Shown: positions 41,237 through 56,397, numbered from the stretch's first letter. The stretch is 64,000 nt of DNA from Symbiodinium microadriaticum (GCA_001939145.1 LSRX01000057.1:752672-816671), one strand, 5' to 3'. Notes: a model not told the origin generated them from the sequence alone. Numbers and translations are program-made.

Positions 41237-43904
41237 CCCCCCGCAAAGCTGCGCACAGGATCGAAGTGCTGGAAAGGCAAGGCACAAACTTGAGCAGCCA
41301 ACTGAAATTTTCGTGCACGCTGAAACCCTAACGTTTGCTTCAACGTCCAGCCTGCTTCCCGAAACTATATAGGTCCGGTTAATCTGGCACCCCTTAAGCT
41401 TTAGATGCTAGCGTCCTGCGATCTAGCGTCTCAAACCCGGATTTGGTATCAAGCAGAGACTCAAGTTCACTGAAGATAAGGTCACTCATTGGGGATGCTT
41501 AAACAGCCTCCTAAAACAAATGAAGTGATTGATTTCTAGTCCTGTGAATTGTGTTCGCTCTTTCTCATGCGGGAGGGCGATTTTCACCCAGAGTCGGAGG
41601 CTTCGAGGGTTGCCCTCAGCGCTTCAGCGTCCACCCGGGCCTCGGGCAAGCACGACCATTCCCTGAGACCAGTTTATGGTGTGGAATGTAGGAATAGCCC
41701 TTAACCTGGGGTTTTGAACAACCTTTCCAGGTGTTCTGCGTGTTCTTCAGCTGGGCACTTTCCTTTGCAAACTCCTGTCAGTTCCAAGCCTTAGGAGCCA
41801 CGGCGCCTGGCTATTCGGCTCTTCTGAAGCTTTGAGGGCTTGAAGTTTAGGCTTTCAGGTTTGCTTCACCGAATCCGACATGGAGTGCAGCCTCTCACTG
41901 CGGCTCCAAGTGCGAGGGTTTGGGGGCTGATGATTTGATTGCAGGCATATGGTTCCAGCATGCTTTGCGCCAACACACCTCACAGACAGCCTCGTCTTGC
42001 TCGACACCTTTGCTCAATACTTTCTTTCGAGCCGACACTGGACTCGACGTCGCAAGCCTTTGACCCCAAGAAGCACTCCACACAGCAAAAGCACGTCCCT
42101 CGACCATCGAAAGAGTCCCCATCATTCCCCCAACCATACGCCAGGCCTGCTTCGTCCAGGGATGCTTTGATCCCAGTGAGGCCTTGAGCGTGGATGCCGA
42201 GCGCTCAAGCTCCTGGAAGAAGCAAGGCTATGAGAAACGTAGGTACATACTAGCCCCACGTGCTGGTTCCTAGTCACCACGATATCCCGGTCAAGCAAGC
42301 CGGCCAGAAGCCCCAATCGTTGGGGCCTGGCCCCAGGCGTCTGGAGGCACAGAAAGACAATTGCCATCTGCGTTCTTTGCACACCATACAAATAGATGTA
42401 CGGCAGAACATACAGCTCTGTGTCCCATCGAAGGCAATAGGATTCCGGCCTTTACTACTGCAAATGCTTGCAGTAAAGCCTGTGTCTCTGCCGCCAATAT
42501 TCCTAGTCCCATAACCATCCTTCCCTTGAAGACAGTTGTATTGCCGAAGTCGGAATCTTCGAAAGATTAAGGGTGCTGGTTTAAAGGAAAGACACTACCC
42601 GTGGAACGATATCTTCAATCATAATAAATGAGAGCTTTGTTGCCGGTTGTTGAGACTACGTTGTAAAATGGCGCAACACGCCAACAATGCCCAACACACT
42701 CTACGATCCTGAATCCACCAACCAGGCAAAAATGCTAAAACCCCGATTCTGACACGATGCCACCAACAACGCCGGCCCCATGTTTTCATTCCTGGAAATT
42801 TTCAGCATGTCTGTTCAAAAACTATTGCTACGATGCTGGGGATGATGGCGATGACCGAGCATTTGCTTGTTGCGGCTGATGTCGCGTGTCAGTGCTGCTC
42901 GATTGCAGGCCCAGAGCACGCACGTTGTTCGGAGCACAAAAACGTACTTCTTGAAATCCTTGGTGCACAAGCCGTAAATCCTTCCATTGAGAACCCTAAA
43001 ACCCTGAACCCGAAACCTTGTAGTAGCCTGATAGAAGACCCAACCTTCTGCAGCCTGCCAGGCTACGAAAACGCCTAGACGCTGAAACCCTACTAAGTCC
43101 AGAGATCTGTAAAGCCCACTGTGAGCTTCGGACTAGGCGCTCTGATCCTAAAGTTTCTGTAAAACGCTGGTAACAGTACAAGCCTGTAGAAAGCACCGGA
43201 TGTCTCCTCATTCCGTAAACAGGTCGAACCCTCATTGTGGAACCCTACCTGAAACCCTACGTTTTTTGAAGGCTCTTACTATAAAACCCCCAATATGGGG
43301 ATTTATAGGGACCCAAATTATGCAGCAGCTATCGAACCCAAGAGATGGGGGGAGGCCTGGAGTGCTCGAGAGCGTTCCCCCAGCCCGGCGTGGACCAAGC
43401 CAAGACCTTTTTGTTTTTTCCACTGAGGTATTTTTTGACTTTATGCGTTTGCTTGGGTTTCAGAACCAAAATATACTAGATAATAATATAATAACAAAAT
43501 CAGTTTTGATCTGTTATGAGGGCCATCGGGTTCAGATCTTCAGAGATGTTAGCGTTTCAGCTTGAAGGTGCCGGGCTTCAACTGACTCTTTTCCGACTGC
43601 TGCGCAGTTTAGGGTTTACGCTTCCGGGCCTTGCGGGGGTTTGCGGTCGCCGAATAGGTGGCATGGTGAGATGCCGGCCTTCGGTCTTTGTGACTACAGG
43701 GTTTATAGGGTTTCGACATGCGCACTCGCGCAGGCAGGCACGGATCCACACACGAGTCTCATAACGGCCTTTTTTTGAAACTCACACTCGGACAAGCCTG
43801 GCAAGGTCTGTAGCGATGACAGGGGTTTAGGGGCTTAGATTTAACGCAATCGTCTCCAAAAGTAGCAGTCCACTCCCCTCATAAAGGCCCTCTCCAACTA
43901 TACG

Positions 43905-43970
43905 ATATCTATCTATCTATCTATGTATCGATCTACCTATCTATCTATCTATCTATCTGTCTGTCTATCT

Positions 43971-44001
<31 letters not shown>

Positions 44002-44035
44002 CATACACACATACACACACACACACACACACATC
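43905..44035. repeat. (ATCT)n then (CA)n microsatellite
   Basis: ATCT units with GTCT variants run for about 85 bases, followed by TATATATA and ACACACAC. Confidence 0.85.
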
Positions 44036-47000
44036 CCAAAATCCCGTGCCAATAGTCAAGCCCCCTATGCCATGTCATTGTGCCTTTCGGGGTATAGGGT
44101 CTCGGATACGAGCTATTAGCGAGCTTCGGGTGGCGGGTCGTAAGCATGCTTGAGGCCTGTGGCAGCCTCGGAGAGTTTGCAAGCCCGGGCTTCGAGTGAG
44201 TCTTTTGCAGGACCAAATTTGAGTGGAGTTTCTGGAATTGGAAACTCGGGATAGAGTTAGGGCTTTAAGAAAGTTCATCACCACAGCTTATGCCACATGT
44301 ATCATCATCAGAATCTTCTCTGCGTGAAGAATTGGGTCGTGGGTGACTTGGCTAAGCTTCTTCCAAACTGCTACGGCCTCTTCTCCTCCTGCGTGCATCC
44401 GGCCACCAAACATACGGCTGGCTGCAACTCGTGTTGGACTCTTCGAGCAGTTTCAGAGACAGGTGAGCAACTCCACCTACGGCCCAGTCGGTTTCGTGGC
44501 CGAGTCAATCTGCAGGCAGTTTCAGCCCCTGGCAAAACTTCTGCTACGAGTTCGAGAATCCCCTTAAAGACGAACGACTTTTAGCTGCGGCCGAGCAGCA
44601 GTGTCGCGTTCGCGCAGTGTCTGGATGCCTGAGTGTGACTTAAGTGTATATTCGCTCATCATGGGTTGTCCGGGAACATGATCATAAGACCTGCAGAACG
44701 GAGAGGAGATAATCGAGCAAGATCAATGAAACCTAGAGATCTGCAACAGGCCCACAGCAGAGGCGATATCTTGCCCGTCTTGGGCCACATTCCCCACGGG
44801 CCGACACTGTGTCACAGTTTTATGCCTGTGGCACACATGAAAAGGAGTGCCCTAAATACTGATAAATACTGGTTCTCGTGGGGCGGGTCGACTTTCCGCG
44901 CATGAGGTTGTCTTTTGAGTTACGCACACACAGCCGGCACAAACGGCAAAGACAACGAGTCAAGTTGAGATGAGGACTGAGAAATCCAAGACAGCCTTCC
45001 GGCAGGTGTTTCGGTCTGTGGCACTGGATGGATCTAGATGAATAGACATCGCTCGCCGGAAGGTTATTCTATGTGTCCTCCTCAAGACTGGGCCCTAACC
45101 CTACGTCGTGGGAGCGTAAGAAGACAAGGAGCCAGTCCGCCCAAGATCTTCAGTACCCCTGCTGCTGAACGTGTAGCTTGGACTTCAGACACTCAAAAGG
45201 ATTGTTTTCTCTTGAAATCTCGGAATACATACTCAAGTGCTTCAGGGGAACTCGTGCACGAAGGATCAGAGGACTTCGGATCCTAGCCCAGCCTGTGCAA
45301 CAAAGACCTATGTGCAGGAGCAAGCGCACAAGCCGTTTTGCAGTGGCGGCCTGAATGCCTATCTGGCAGAGACGTGACCGGTTACATGCTCAAACAATCG
45401 GATTTTTTCCGGGAGTGAAGACTTAAAAGGATTCAGGCCCCAAGAACTTAGGGTCTTCTGGCTACACAGGGCAGCATAATCCCCAAAATGGAAGGGAATG
45501 CTGCGCTGAAAGCCGTGTCCTCAGGACGTGCTTCTCAAACAACGGCTGCTGCTCTCATGTCGCAGGTTCGTTACCACTTGACTGTTGCAGTTTGAAACAG
45601 CTTGTACATCGAATAGGTCCCGGTTTTTGTGTGTCTCGCAAGATATCACTCTTCTGCGGCATCTCCACACATCTCGCTGACACCTCAGACCTTAACTCCT
45701 AAGGTCCTCAGAACACGGGGTTGGAGTAGCCCGAGGCAGCCGTGTCGTTCCGTTTCGCAGCGAAGAAGATGCATCGATACCTGCAGTGCTGTTCAGGCTT
45801 CGCACCCCACGAAGAGTCCTACATGGCCCCATACCAACGAAAGCCCTGCAGTTTCTACCATTTGACCCTCCTTGAAACTCAATGTTTGCTGCCGTCCGTT
45901 GGAACTCGGCACGAACTGTCGAGTTCCTTCGGTCATTGGCTGTGCGAGAGGAACTGAAATCTCGTTGTTCAGTTCGGTGGCCAGTTCTTCTTGTGGCAAG
46001 GCTACATAAGCCCCAAGAGGCCGAAAGGCTCTTGGGATATGTCAGAGCATGATTAAAATAGGGGCGCCAGGGGACCCCAGGGTGATTGGCAATGATAGAT
46101 TCAATCCCCTATGTTAGTCAGCCCTCTGCATCATCTCTCGAAAAAGGTCCCAGGTGCTTATTGACGCTGAGGCCCTCTGCATTGCCGGTGTACCGCGCAA
46201 TTTTCTCGGACTCCTTCGAACGGTTTTGGGGATCTTGGTTTGGGGTTTCAGGTTTGACACTTGAGGCAGATTGTGCCGCAAAAGACTTTCGGGAACTAGT
46301 CGTGTCATGTCGGTATACATCCCCAGGCCCTTAGACAAGTCTGCTAGGTCCGCCCCGCCTCGCCTCGAATCCTGCTCAAGTTATATAGGCCTCATATGCC
46401 GTGCAGAGCCCAAAGGTCTACAAAGCCAACTGTTGCGGGAGTTTTGGCTCCACGCGCTTACGCTCGCTCGGACCAGCCAGCCCAGGTTCTGTTCGTGAGT
46501 AAGGCTTTAGGGTTTGCGTTACAATTGCTGGGGCCTTCGTTTGTGTTTTTGCAGGACGCCACTGCGCTGCAGCTTGTCGACCTCGTCTTGTTGGCTTCAC
46601 AATCAGGCAAGTGGTGCCGTAAACAACATCAACACAAGAGAAGACATAGCTGAAATGATTGCAATGCTTCGGACAGTGGACGGTTCAGGTTCAGGTGTTC
46701 TGGGTTGACAGCTGATGGCCTTTCGTGGATGGCAAGGCACGCAAGCAATCTGCCTCGACCCACCAGCCCAAGCCCAAGTAAGGCCAACACTTTTACAGTG
46801 GAAAAACAGTTTAGCCGCTCCAACTCTCATCGTTCCTGCGTGTTTCTGCCTTGCAGACTAGAGTGTTGCAAGCAAGGGCGAATCTCGTGATTCTTAATTA
46901 GGTTCAGACAACTCCCACAACTCCGCTTTTCTGAAAGCACAACAACCACAGAGACCGGCCCAAGCGATATGGGCCTGTATCTGGAATTTGGGTTCGTGGG

Positions 47001-50000
47001 TTCGACAGGGCTTTACACATGCCCCATCTCCTCGAGGATGTCGAAGTACTTGCAAATCTCCGGTTTGACTTCCTCCCAACTGAGCCTCAGACAATGACAA
47101 CTTGTTACCGATTCGGCTTCTCATACTAATGACCTTGACATGAGAATGTCAGAAACTGTGTGGGTCAAGGGCCCCTAAACAAGGGACCCCAGACTTTAAG
47201 ACGGGTTTGAGTTGAGGGTTTTGAGGGTTTAGGGTTCCAGGGTGTTTCTGAAGCAGATGGACCGAGCAATCGCACACTAATCCTGCGTGGGCTTTGCAAA
47301 CCAGAGGGAACCCTGTATGCATGAGAGACTCAACTGACAAGATGTCGTCGATTTGTCGCAACTGCGTCAGTCTGCGGAAAGAAACTGCAGCAGCCACTTC
47401 GCCACAAGTTGACAACTAGTGAAAGGTCTTCGGGTTGGTTCAGCCTTCGCAGATGTGCTGTCCGAAAATCACCACGAACTTGTGACGCGGTGCAGCGAAT
47501 AAGGCAACTCACCATCGGAACTATCCTGCTGCAAACGAATGGATCTCATGATCAAAGTGGTCGCCTCTCTCCCTCCGCCTACGACGTGAGAGGGTGTTCT
47601 TAGGTGTTCTTGAACTCACCGAGAACACATCGTCAAAGAGCTAGGGTTACGAAAGGCAAACCCGCCGGCTGTACCGCGGGCTCGAGCGATTCATGCGCAT
47701 GCCACAGAGGAAACTAAGGATTTGATGCAGTCGAGATGCTCGATCGAAATCTCATTCGGCGCATCTGCATAGTGATATAGCCTTGGCAGTTAGTTGGCTT
47801 ACTACGTCCATTCATGTCCCTCTCTTCACTGTGAAACACCCTAAACCCGGAGCCCCAAAATCGGAGCCTAGGTTGACATGCCGCCTAAGTCACAAGTACA
47901 AATAAACCCTAAAACTTCATAAACGCCTTAGCAAGCCGAGTGAAACTTAAACCTTAATGCCGACCCTTCATGTACGGGACCCAAACTGTGAGTAAACCCA
48001 AGCCCCGAAAGGATTAGTTTGCTGTGCTTGTCAAGGTGCAGCGGACCAAGATTCGTCCAGATGCCACCTTCAGGAGCATTTACTTGTTGTGAGGCTGTTT
48101 GGGGTTTCTACATTCGGGGTCCCTTCTAGCAATTTCGGGCCCCGAGAAGAAACTATGCTGTAGCGGTTCTATTATATTCTAGAAAAAAGTTGTATGACAT
48201 GTGCAGAAACACAGGCACAAGCCACCCTCGTAAAGCGAAGCGCCAAAAGCACGACAGATTCTAGCCCTCTAATCAGTCCTCCCTGCAGAAGAGGGCGGGC
48301 TCTTCGGTTTCTTGCTTGGAGGTGATCAAAGCTCCAGGCGGCTCATACCTCTTGACATGCCCAACATCGTACAGGCTACCCATCCTGTGGGTCCTCTTCT
48401 CGCAATGGAGCCCTTTCTTAAAGGACATGGCTCGTGTCTGAAAAATAAATAGAACAGGATAACAGCTAGTTCTCATCATGCACGCGAGAAGCACAAGCTC
48501 AATATGTTTCAGATATGTCACATCGACAGGGCGTTTCCGGACTGTTTAGTTGTGTTCACAACCCTCGCCCACCTGGTCTCATGATGTGGGCAATGAGGCG
48601 GATGTACATGAACACGTTTTTGGCCGTGTCCTCGGTCAACGATCACAGCTACTTCAGGACGTTGGGCTGAGAGTGCACTGTATAGCCGAAAGCCGAATCA
48701 AACCGGGTCAGCCAGAGGCTTCGTCTTGGCCGCTATACGCAAATCTGGGGCCGAAACAACCCAAAGGCCTTCTGCCAAGCAGCGAGGAAAAAGCATGTTG
48801 CCATGCCATCCCATTCAGCAGCTTGCGTCTTGTACACCTGTTGGCTTTCCACGAACCAATTTGGCATCCGGACTTGGGAAGCCCACGAACCCTCAAGCCT
48901 AAACCTGCACGGCTTCTCGATCGGCGGGGATGTGGCTGAGGGATTCTTTACAGTGCAAGGATTGTGTCGTGATCCAAAGCACCAATCTTGATTGCTTTGT
49001 GTCATGGGGGCCGCATGAGCCGTCGTCATAATTACCTGGTGGGTCGAACGGTTGCAATCTGGAAAGGGTCAGAATGATCGGATCATGTGGATCCTGGTAC
49101 TGAAAGAAGAGCACCGAACATAAGGCACGCCGAATGTCAGGAACCCGCCGTTCCCATTCGGTGCCCCTTACAAGACATGCGAAAAACCGCTATGCACCCT
49201 GATAGCAGCAGCTGTAACAACTCACAGAAGAACTGGCCAAACTCGCAGTCTCTTGTGAGGGTTGTTGAGCTTTTGACAGCATTTCTTACTCAGTCTACCG
49301 CAGTCAATGGAAAACGAGCTTTGGGGTGACGTGATTACGGGGATGTTATCGGGAGCTATCTCGATTTAATGTAGAGCCTTGACAGTGATTATAGTGATTG
49401 CGCGGGGTCCCCCACCACTAAGCCATCTCCAATCCTGGATCCCAAAACCGAAGCCCTCAGCACAGTAAAGCCTGTAACCCTCAACCCTCAAAGCCAAAAG
49501 TTTCAAGGTTGAATCCAAACTGCTAGAAGCCCAATGCCCTAGAGCCCTGAACCGCTGATCCCGCTCCTCCACAAACTCTCCTGCTGCCATTGACAGTTGC
49601 GCCGTTGGTGCTAGCGCTTCGCATGGGCAGATGTCCGGGACCTTCCTGGGGGAGCTTTGAGTTCGGGTTACTTCTTAACGATTAATTTCCCGAAACTCCA
49701 AGCCCCGTAGCCCTAAATCCTACCAAACCCTAAACCCAACAAACCTTGCCCAACTATTCTTCAAGCGCTTGCCGAGGGAGATGATTTAACAGCAGGGCAT
49801 GCTCGGTAGCAGGACCCTTATCTGGGTTCTTGCTAAGGGATTTACTTTAAACTACCATAATCCAGAAACCATATTATTTTCCATAGATCCCAAACATGGT
49901 AACTTAAAATTAGATCCCTTAACAAGAAACCGGTTATTGTAGGAAGTGCTTCATGCAAGAATATGGCTGAAGCTCTGACTCTTGAGCCAAACCCGGGAAG

Positions 50001-50539
50001 CCCCCACAAAACCCAGCTGGGACAAGCTGCACACATCGCAGATGGTCCCAGCGGCTCTTCCGGTTAGCTAGGGTAAGCCTCAGTCAGGGAAACCTGCCCT
50101 TCGGCATTCAGTAACTTGGGGCCGGATGTGAGAATTTGGGTTTACGCTCTCAGAGATTTTCGGTTTAGGGTTTATGGTTTGAGGGTCAAGTTTGCCCAGT
50201 TGGCATGATGTCGTCTAGTCTTCTGAACTCCTGGTTGCTGAGATCCCTGGTCAACACAAGCTCAACATTCGAGGACGGTAGTCTTCTTTGTGCCCAAAGC
50301 AAGCTAAAGGCTAGCTGCTCCAGCCACTCAGCCTACAGAAACTAAACCCTCGAAGCAATACCTACAGCTTCAGGTCGAACCATTCCATACCGTGTTTAAG
50401 TTGCAGGAGCTCCGCAAAACGAGGGATCTTGTGGAGTGTTTCGCATACATTATCACATAAGCACGTGTGCACACATGAGCTCAGCAGTATCTACATTCTA
50501 TATACATAGATAGGCGCATAAGTCCGCAAGCAGGCGCGC

Positions 50540-50549
50540 ATGCAAACAC

Positions 50550-50607
<58 letters not shown>

Positions 50608-50880
50608 GGACGCATGGACAAACACGCAGACATACGCCCACCCACACACAAACACACACACCACACACCACCCACCCACCCACCCNCACACCCACACCCA
50701 CACCCACACCCACACCCACACCCACACCCACACCCACACCCCACCCACACCCACACCCACATCCCACACCCACACCCACACCCACACCCACACCCACACC
50801 CACACCCACACCCACACACACACACACACACCCACACCCACACACCCACACACACACACACACACACAGACACACAGACA
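50540..50880. repeat. (GACA)n followed by (CCCACA)n tract with one N
   Basis: GACA units run to about 50610. CCCACA and CA units then run to about 50880, interrupted by a single N at 50686. Confidence 0.9.
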
Positions 50881-52409
50881 GGCAGGTTTGCAGGCTTGCA
50901 GACCAGTCATCTGTACTTAGATAGATGCTGTTTGTGCCACATTGAGCCACTGGCGCTTAACTCCACAATGTGGTCAACCGCAGCAATGAATCTGCCAAGG
51001 GTCACGAAAGGAAAGATGTTGAAGCATTCGGCCCGATCGCTGCGGTTCAAGATAAGGTGGCTGCCCAAGAGCATGTGATAGGAGAATTCGTTACCTGAGC
51101 TTTAGTTGTTTTCGGAGTTGAGGTTGTAGGGTCTAGGTTCTCATGATTTAAGGTCTCAGGCTTTGCGGCGGAGGACGGAGGGTTTGGGGTTTCCGACGGA
51201 CTGGTACACTCTGACGAACGGAACCAATTACAAGAAGCTGTGCGAGCTACTGTGGATTTGTGCAGAACGACAGCGGCTTGAACTTTGGGCGAGTCCCGAA
51301 CAGAAAGGCTGTCTTATTTTCCAGCGTCTGCATAATGAGTGTCCTTCTATTTTGGTCCTCTACTAGGCTTCCGCGTTCCCAGACAACATGTGCTGAAGGT
51401 CGAATGGGTTCAGGGTGTGCACCGCGTAAGCTTGAACAACTAAACTTCTGCCTCGTATCTTGGAGCTACGACTCCCAAAATCACATTCCAAGCGGCAGCT
51501 CCTTGTCTTCCTCTCAAGCCTGAACACACAATCCCCGACCTTCAACCCCAAATGAAAAGTCACACGATGCCCATTCAACAAAGCAAGGTGACCCTGGGCT
51601 GCATACCCCAGGCGGACCAAGTCGAAGGGAAGTCGTGCCAGCCTAATCTTCGGGCTTCGTCCAGGGCTTATAGTTTGGGACGTGAGGTTACGTCTTTGGA
51701 TTCTTCTAATTCTATACACCTGCCAGGAAGAAATCTTTTAAGGGCTCTTGCTCCACAGCCGATTGCATTCGAAACACCTACTCCGGTGCAGGCAAATCAC
51801 CTCTCGGGTCTGAGTGTGTAGTACTGATTCTTCAGGCCTCATAAGTTGAAGTGTAGAAATTCCAAGACAATGAAGTATAGATCCTCCTCTTCTCCGGCTG
51901 CTCGGAACTCATGGAGACAAAGCAAGACCCTTTGACCAATAGAACCGTCAGTCTCGAAGGGCTTTCGGATCGATGATGGTACGCCTTGAGGATCCTAATA
52001 TAGAAGCATGACGCAGACCAAAGCCAAGATGAATGAACCCCGAGCCCCAAGCTTTGCGCCGAAAAGACCAAAAGGCCCCGCAAAGTCCGGGTCTCGATAT
52101 CCTTCAGGACCCAAACTTAGAGAACCGTCCGTTGGTTACCAGCATGACCTCGCACCTCCTGGCTCAAGCAGCCACATGTCAAAGCAACAGAGAAGAAGGG
52201 GACTACGCAGAATCAGCAAGTAGGTACCGCGAAACCTACCCCTAAACCCCAAAAGACCCTCAGCTCTAAACACGAACAGGCGCCCGCAGCCGGGACAGAG
52301 AACAGCCGGCGCATTGGCCTGACCCTTGGGAGGAAGGTGTCTCCTGAGCTCATGCTGCCAAAGGGACCTCCTCACATACATGCATCTGAAACATGTCCTC
52401 GAGCAACCA

Positions 52410-52519
52410 CGTATATATATATATATATATATACATATATATACACACACATATATATATATATATACATACATATATATATATATATGTATATGTGTGT
52501 GAGAGTGTGTATATATATA

Positions 52520-52563
<44 letters not shown>

Positions 52564-52640
52564 GACATTCATCCATCCATCCATCCATCCATCCATCCAT
52601 GCATGCATGCATGCATGCATGCATGCATGCATGCACACAT
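52410..52640. repeat. TA / GTATAT / ATCC / ATGC compound microsatellite
   Basis: TATATA, GTATAT, CATC and ATGC units follow one another over about 230 bases. Confidence 0.9.
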
Positions 52641-55600
52641 ACGCACATGCTGGATATGTTCCTCGCCGTTGGGCCATGGGAGCCGTCGTTTTGAAGGTCA
52701 CGATTTCGTTGTTCAGGTGGGACGGCTGCAGGGAAATCAGCAGAGGTGTTTTCGTTCTCCTGTCAAGGGTGCCTTGTCAAGGACACCTGTTTACCATTCC
52801 TTGTAAGGTAATTGAACCATGTATGTCATAATCAGTCGTTGGGCGACCAGGCTTGACTGCAGGTAGGCTGCATGCTGTCCGACTCTCAGTCTTTCTCTCG
52901 CTCTCTCCCCTTCTCTCTCTTTTTCCGTTACAATACTTCGTGGCCGCCGAACAACCCCAAAGAGACTTTGAAGGGATGTGAAGTGGCCGTAGTGCGGAAC
53001 TCCGGGCTTCCGGAGGATCTAACTCGGGCAGGGGTTTCGGGTGAGGAAGTCCAAGCCAGTGTTTGAAAGACGTAGAGGACCCCAGCGTAGACCATAAATG
53101 ATTAGTAGCATCCTTCCTGCAAGGACCACCAAGAAGGGACCCGGCAATCCTGGATTGGCAAAAAAAAAGAGCCAGCGAAGTTGACCCCGAGCTTCATGTC
53201 AACCTGCCCTAATATCTAGGATAATATGGCTCAAGTATAAGGATAATCTGGTAAAACTTAATAATGTGGACAGTTGTGTACAGTCATAAGGAGGAACGAA
53301 ACAGGGATAGTATCAGTAAGCTTCTGTAGCACGAGACCTTTACGTCCAGTAGTGGACCGTCAATGCTGTGGACCCTATGTAAGCCGCCATGGAAAGCCTT
53401 GAGAACACCCTTATAGCAAAAGTCATAGATTCCTTTGAATCCGTGCAAAAACCGTATTCGGGGCCTGTAAAACAGCCCTTATGGGCAACCCGACCTGCTG
53501 GAAGCCCACAGAAAAAGGCGAGACAAAACATGCCAAGGTACTACAGGGGGCTTTATTATTTAGAAATTGATTTTGCTGCATATCGTACCTTGTTCATAGG
53601 GTTCATAGGGACTATAAGGGATATTGCTACTAATTTCTCCGACCCTGTATCCGGTAAAATGACCGAGACACAGAAGAGCTGAAACCAATGGCCCGTAAGA
53701 GGCTTGCCTCTCCTGAATTGCAAGGGTTGGGTTTAGGAACAAGGTTTTGAAATGGAGCCATGGAGACGCCAAGGATCTTTTTTTTGGGACTTCGTCCACT
53801 ACTTCTTCTAGCTAAGGGCTGAAGCTCAGGGTCGCTAGCCCTTGGCATTACGAGTGTGCCCAGAGAGCCCGCCCGACTACCGCTTGAACATACCTTTCCT
53901 GAGCCGAATTAAGGAATACGGGGTTCTCTGGGTATGACAATGAACCACGGAGGCTGACGATATCCGAGGAGGACCACACCCCAACGAGGTTTAGCTGTGC
54001 AGGGTGTTCAGCATTCTGTGATCCCTCCTTCGTCCGACACCATGTCGAAAGCTGACTGACTGCAGCATGCGCAGAACTGTCTGGTTTCTGGGAGCGCTAT
54101 GCTGACTCTAAACCCTGAACTCTGAAAAACCCTAAACACCTAAGCCATATAAAGCCCTACCTGCCCTGGAGCCCTCGAGCTCCACGCCTTGAGCTCTAAA
54201 ACCCAAAGCCTACATCTGTGTTGGCAAATCCTGTGCAAGTCCGCCAACCTGATCCTTCCACTGTGGCCCGTCATGCAAGGAGTTTTGCTCACATCGTTCG
54301 TCTGTGATTTTGCGAGTGGCCCGAAGCCCCAAAACCAGGACTGAAGCTGTTTATGGCAGCACACATATAAGCTTGACGCATCCGCCCGCCATCCCGGCAA
54401 TTGCACCTTATCTGGCCTTTCCAGAGTGCTACGCAGCACCCTAAACCCCTAAACTCTCATCGCTGATGCCCTAGACCTTGCTTTACAACCTGCAGGTGAC
54501 GCCAGCCTGCTGAGAAACTACAGACTGGTGTCCTCAGGCCCAAACCACTCCGAAATTCCGCAAGACGCCTGGAATCCTGAGTTCTGGAGAGAAAGCCCTG
54601 CCAAGCAACAAGCCAAAGGAACCCCCCCGCACACCCCCCCCCNCTCCCCTCCCCCCAAAGGCGCCAAGATGCGGCCTGGCCCTCTCTGGACCAATCACGC
54701 ACAAACTGGCGTAGAGTCGAGCGCACCTGCAAGGACTAGGTCTTCTGCGGTTTCATTATGACGTTAGGGAATAGGATTGAGGGCATGAGCGGTTTCTGGA
54801 AGTTTTTAAGAGGGCTTTTATGAAAGTGTTGTTTGAAGGTGCTATACGGCATTTTTGCTGATGTTACAACAGTTGCTAATGGGCATGTACATTAAGTATC
54901 ATCTTTTCGTAGCGTTGCTAATCTCGACAAACTTCGTAAGCAACACACCGAAGAGGAAGATCCGAAAAACCATATTAACAGAATAGATGGGATCTTTGAG
55001 TGAGGGGGCCCATGGGGCATGTACAGCACCCCCAAGGATTCCATATTCTCACGAAAGTGGTGGGCCCCCTAAACCCAAAGTGCCCTAAAGGTTCTCGTAG
55101 CAGCCCGAGTACCCCAAGGATCGGGCTGTATGTGGGTTTACAAGGGTTGTGTAAGGAAGATGTTATGCGGTTTTGCAAGGCATCAACAGGATTTGGTACG
55201 GGTTTCTATGGTTTCAGAAGGGGGACAGGGCGAAGGCCTTCGACTTGCGCAGCATTTGGGAATTTAGGGTTTAGCACAACTGCTCCCGCAAGAACCGCGT
55301 TTCCTGCTGCCTGGATCAGCCGTGTGGCTTGATCTTGTGGGAGTCGAGGAAAGAAATTGCACATGAGCTGGACTTGAAATTAAACCTAGAGCATCATGTC
55401 TACATACCCTGAAGCCCTACATGAAATTGCTGTACCTGCAAGCTCAAGGGACTGGGGCTAAAAGTAGAACTACGGTTCGGATAACCTCACAGTACATGCA
55501 CTCGGAGTCCTCTCTGATGCAACCCAGCCCCAAACTCCTAAGTCCTGAACTCCCGAGGTCCTAGAAGCTCTGATTACAGGGGGTTTATGTGAAAACACAA

Positions 55601-56397
55601 CCCCACGTATAGCAGAATCGGGACTCTCTGACCACAGCACCTTCGATGAGTTCCTGCTGGCCACCCGATGACCCTCGGGTACCTCGTAGGGAACGGAGTT
55701 TTTAGAAGCCCTTCCAGCACGGAACGTCCCCAAACGCTCCGGAAACCCAAACTCAACGATCCGGAATGATACCCACAGAACCCTCTTATTACACAAGCAA
55801 TGTACCTCAGAGCACTTGGCGACTCGATGGCCAAATCCTTGAAACCGCAAAATGAAGTCATCTTTTTTGTTGCTTGGGAAATGCGCTGAATAATTCTCCC
55901 AGACCTCTGTGGTGTCCTTCAAGGGATAAATAGGGCGTTCGGCCAACTCCCAAGCTCTCAAAGTTGTAGTGTGAGGCGTTGGGAGTTCAGGGCTTAAAGC
56001 CTTGGATCTTGCAACTGGAGTCCGAAACTCAAAGTCACCAAGCGCCAAAACAAAAGCAAATCGAAACCCAAGCAACCCCAACCCCGGTAACCAAAACCAC
56101 TGGAACCCGAAACCCTGAACGCAGCCTCCAAACCCGAGATCTAAGACGACCACAATGCCCTAAACAGGAATCCAAAGAGGCCGAAGCCTAATGCAGGCAC
56201 CCGAACAACTAGATTAGGGGTACAATAAAAATAGTAGTATCATAAAAAAATACCAGAAATGAGAGTATCGATAAAGCAGTTAGGTTTCTGTAGGAAGGAT
56301 TCGGAAGGGAGACCCTGCCTGGGTCACGAGCTGCCACGCCTGCCGTCCTAGATCTGCCCCGCAAACCTGGGACTGGAGAACTGACACATACCTCTGT

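Larger units (their letters stand above)
36112..50539. other. Gene-poor DNA with microsatellites and telomere-like words
   Basis: I see no gene that I can support. Open frames reach about 180 codons only where a TAG/GTA repeat (40091-40240) creates them. Notable contents are AT repeats (37322-37460), a CT run (about 38270-38305), an N gap in a poly-C run (41225-41236), ATCT/CA repeats (43905-44035), and CCCTAAA/TTTAGGG-like words near 37141, 43600, 47225, 47840, 49720 and 50165. A dispersed short repeat lies at 43712-43758. Confidence 0.45.

Noticed and set aside
55470..56153. 227-codon minus-strand frame rich in Gly, Phe and Leu
   Set aside because: It reads degenerate telomere-like DNA (TTTAGGGTTT gives FRV and GLGF patterns). 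No domain or consistent composition.
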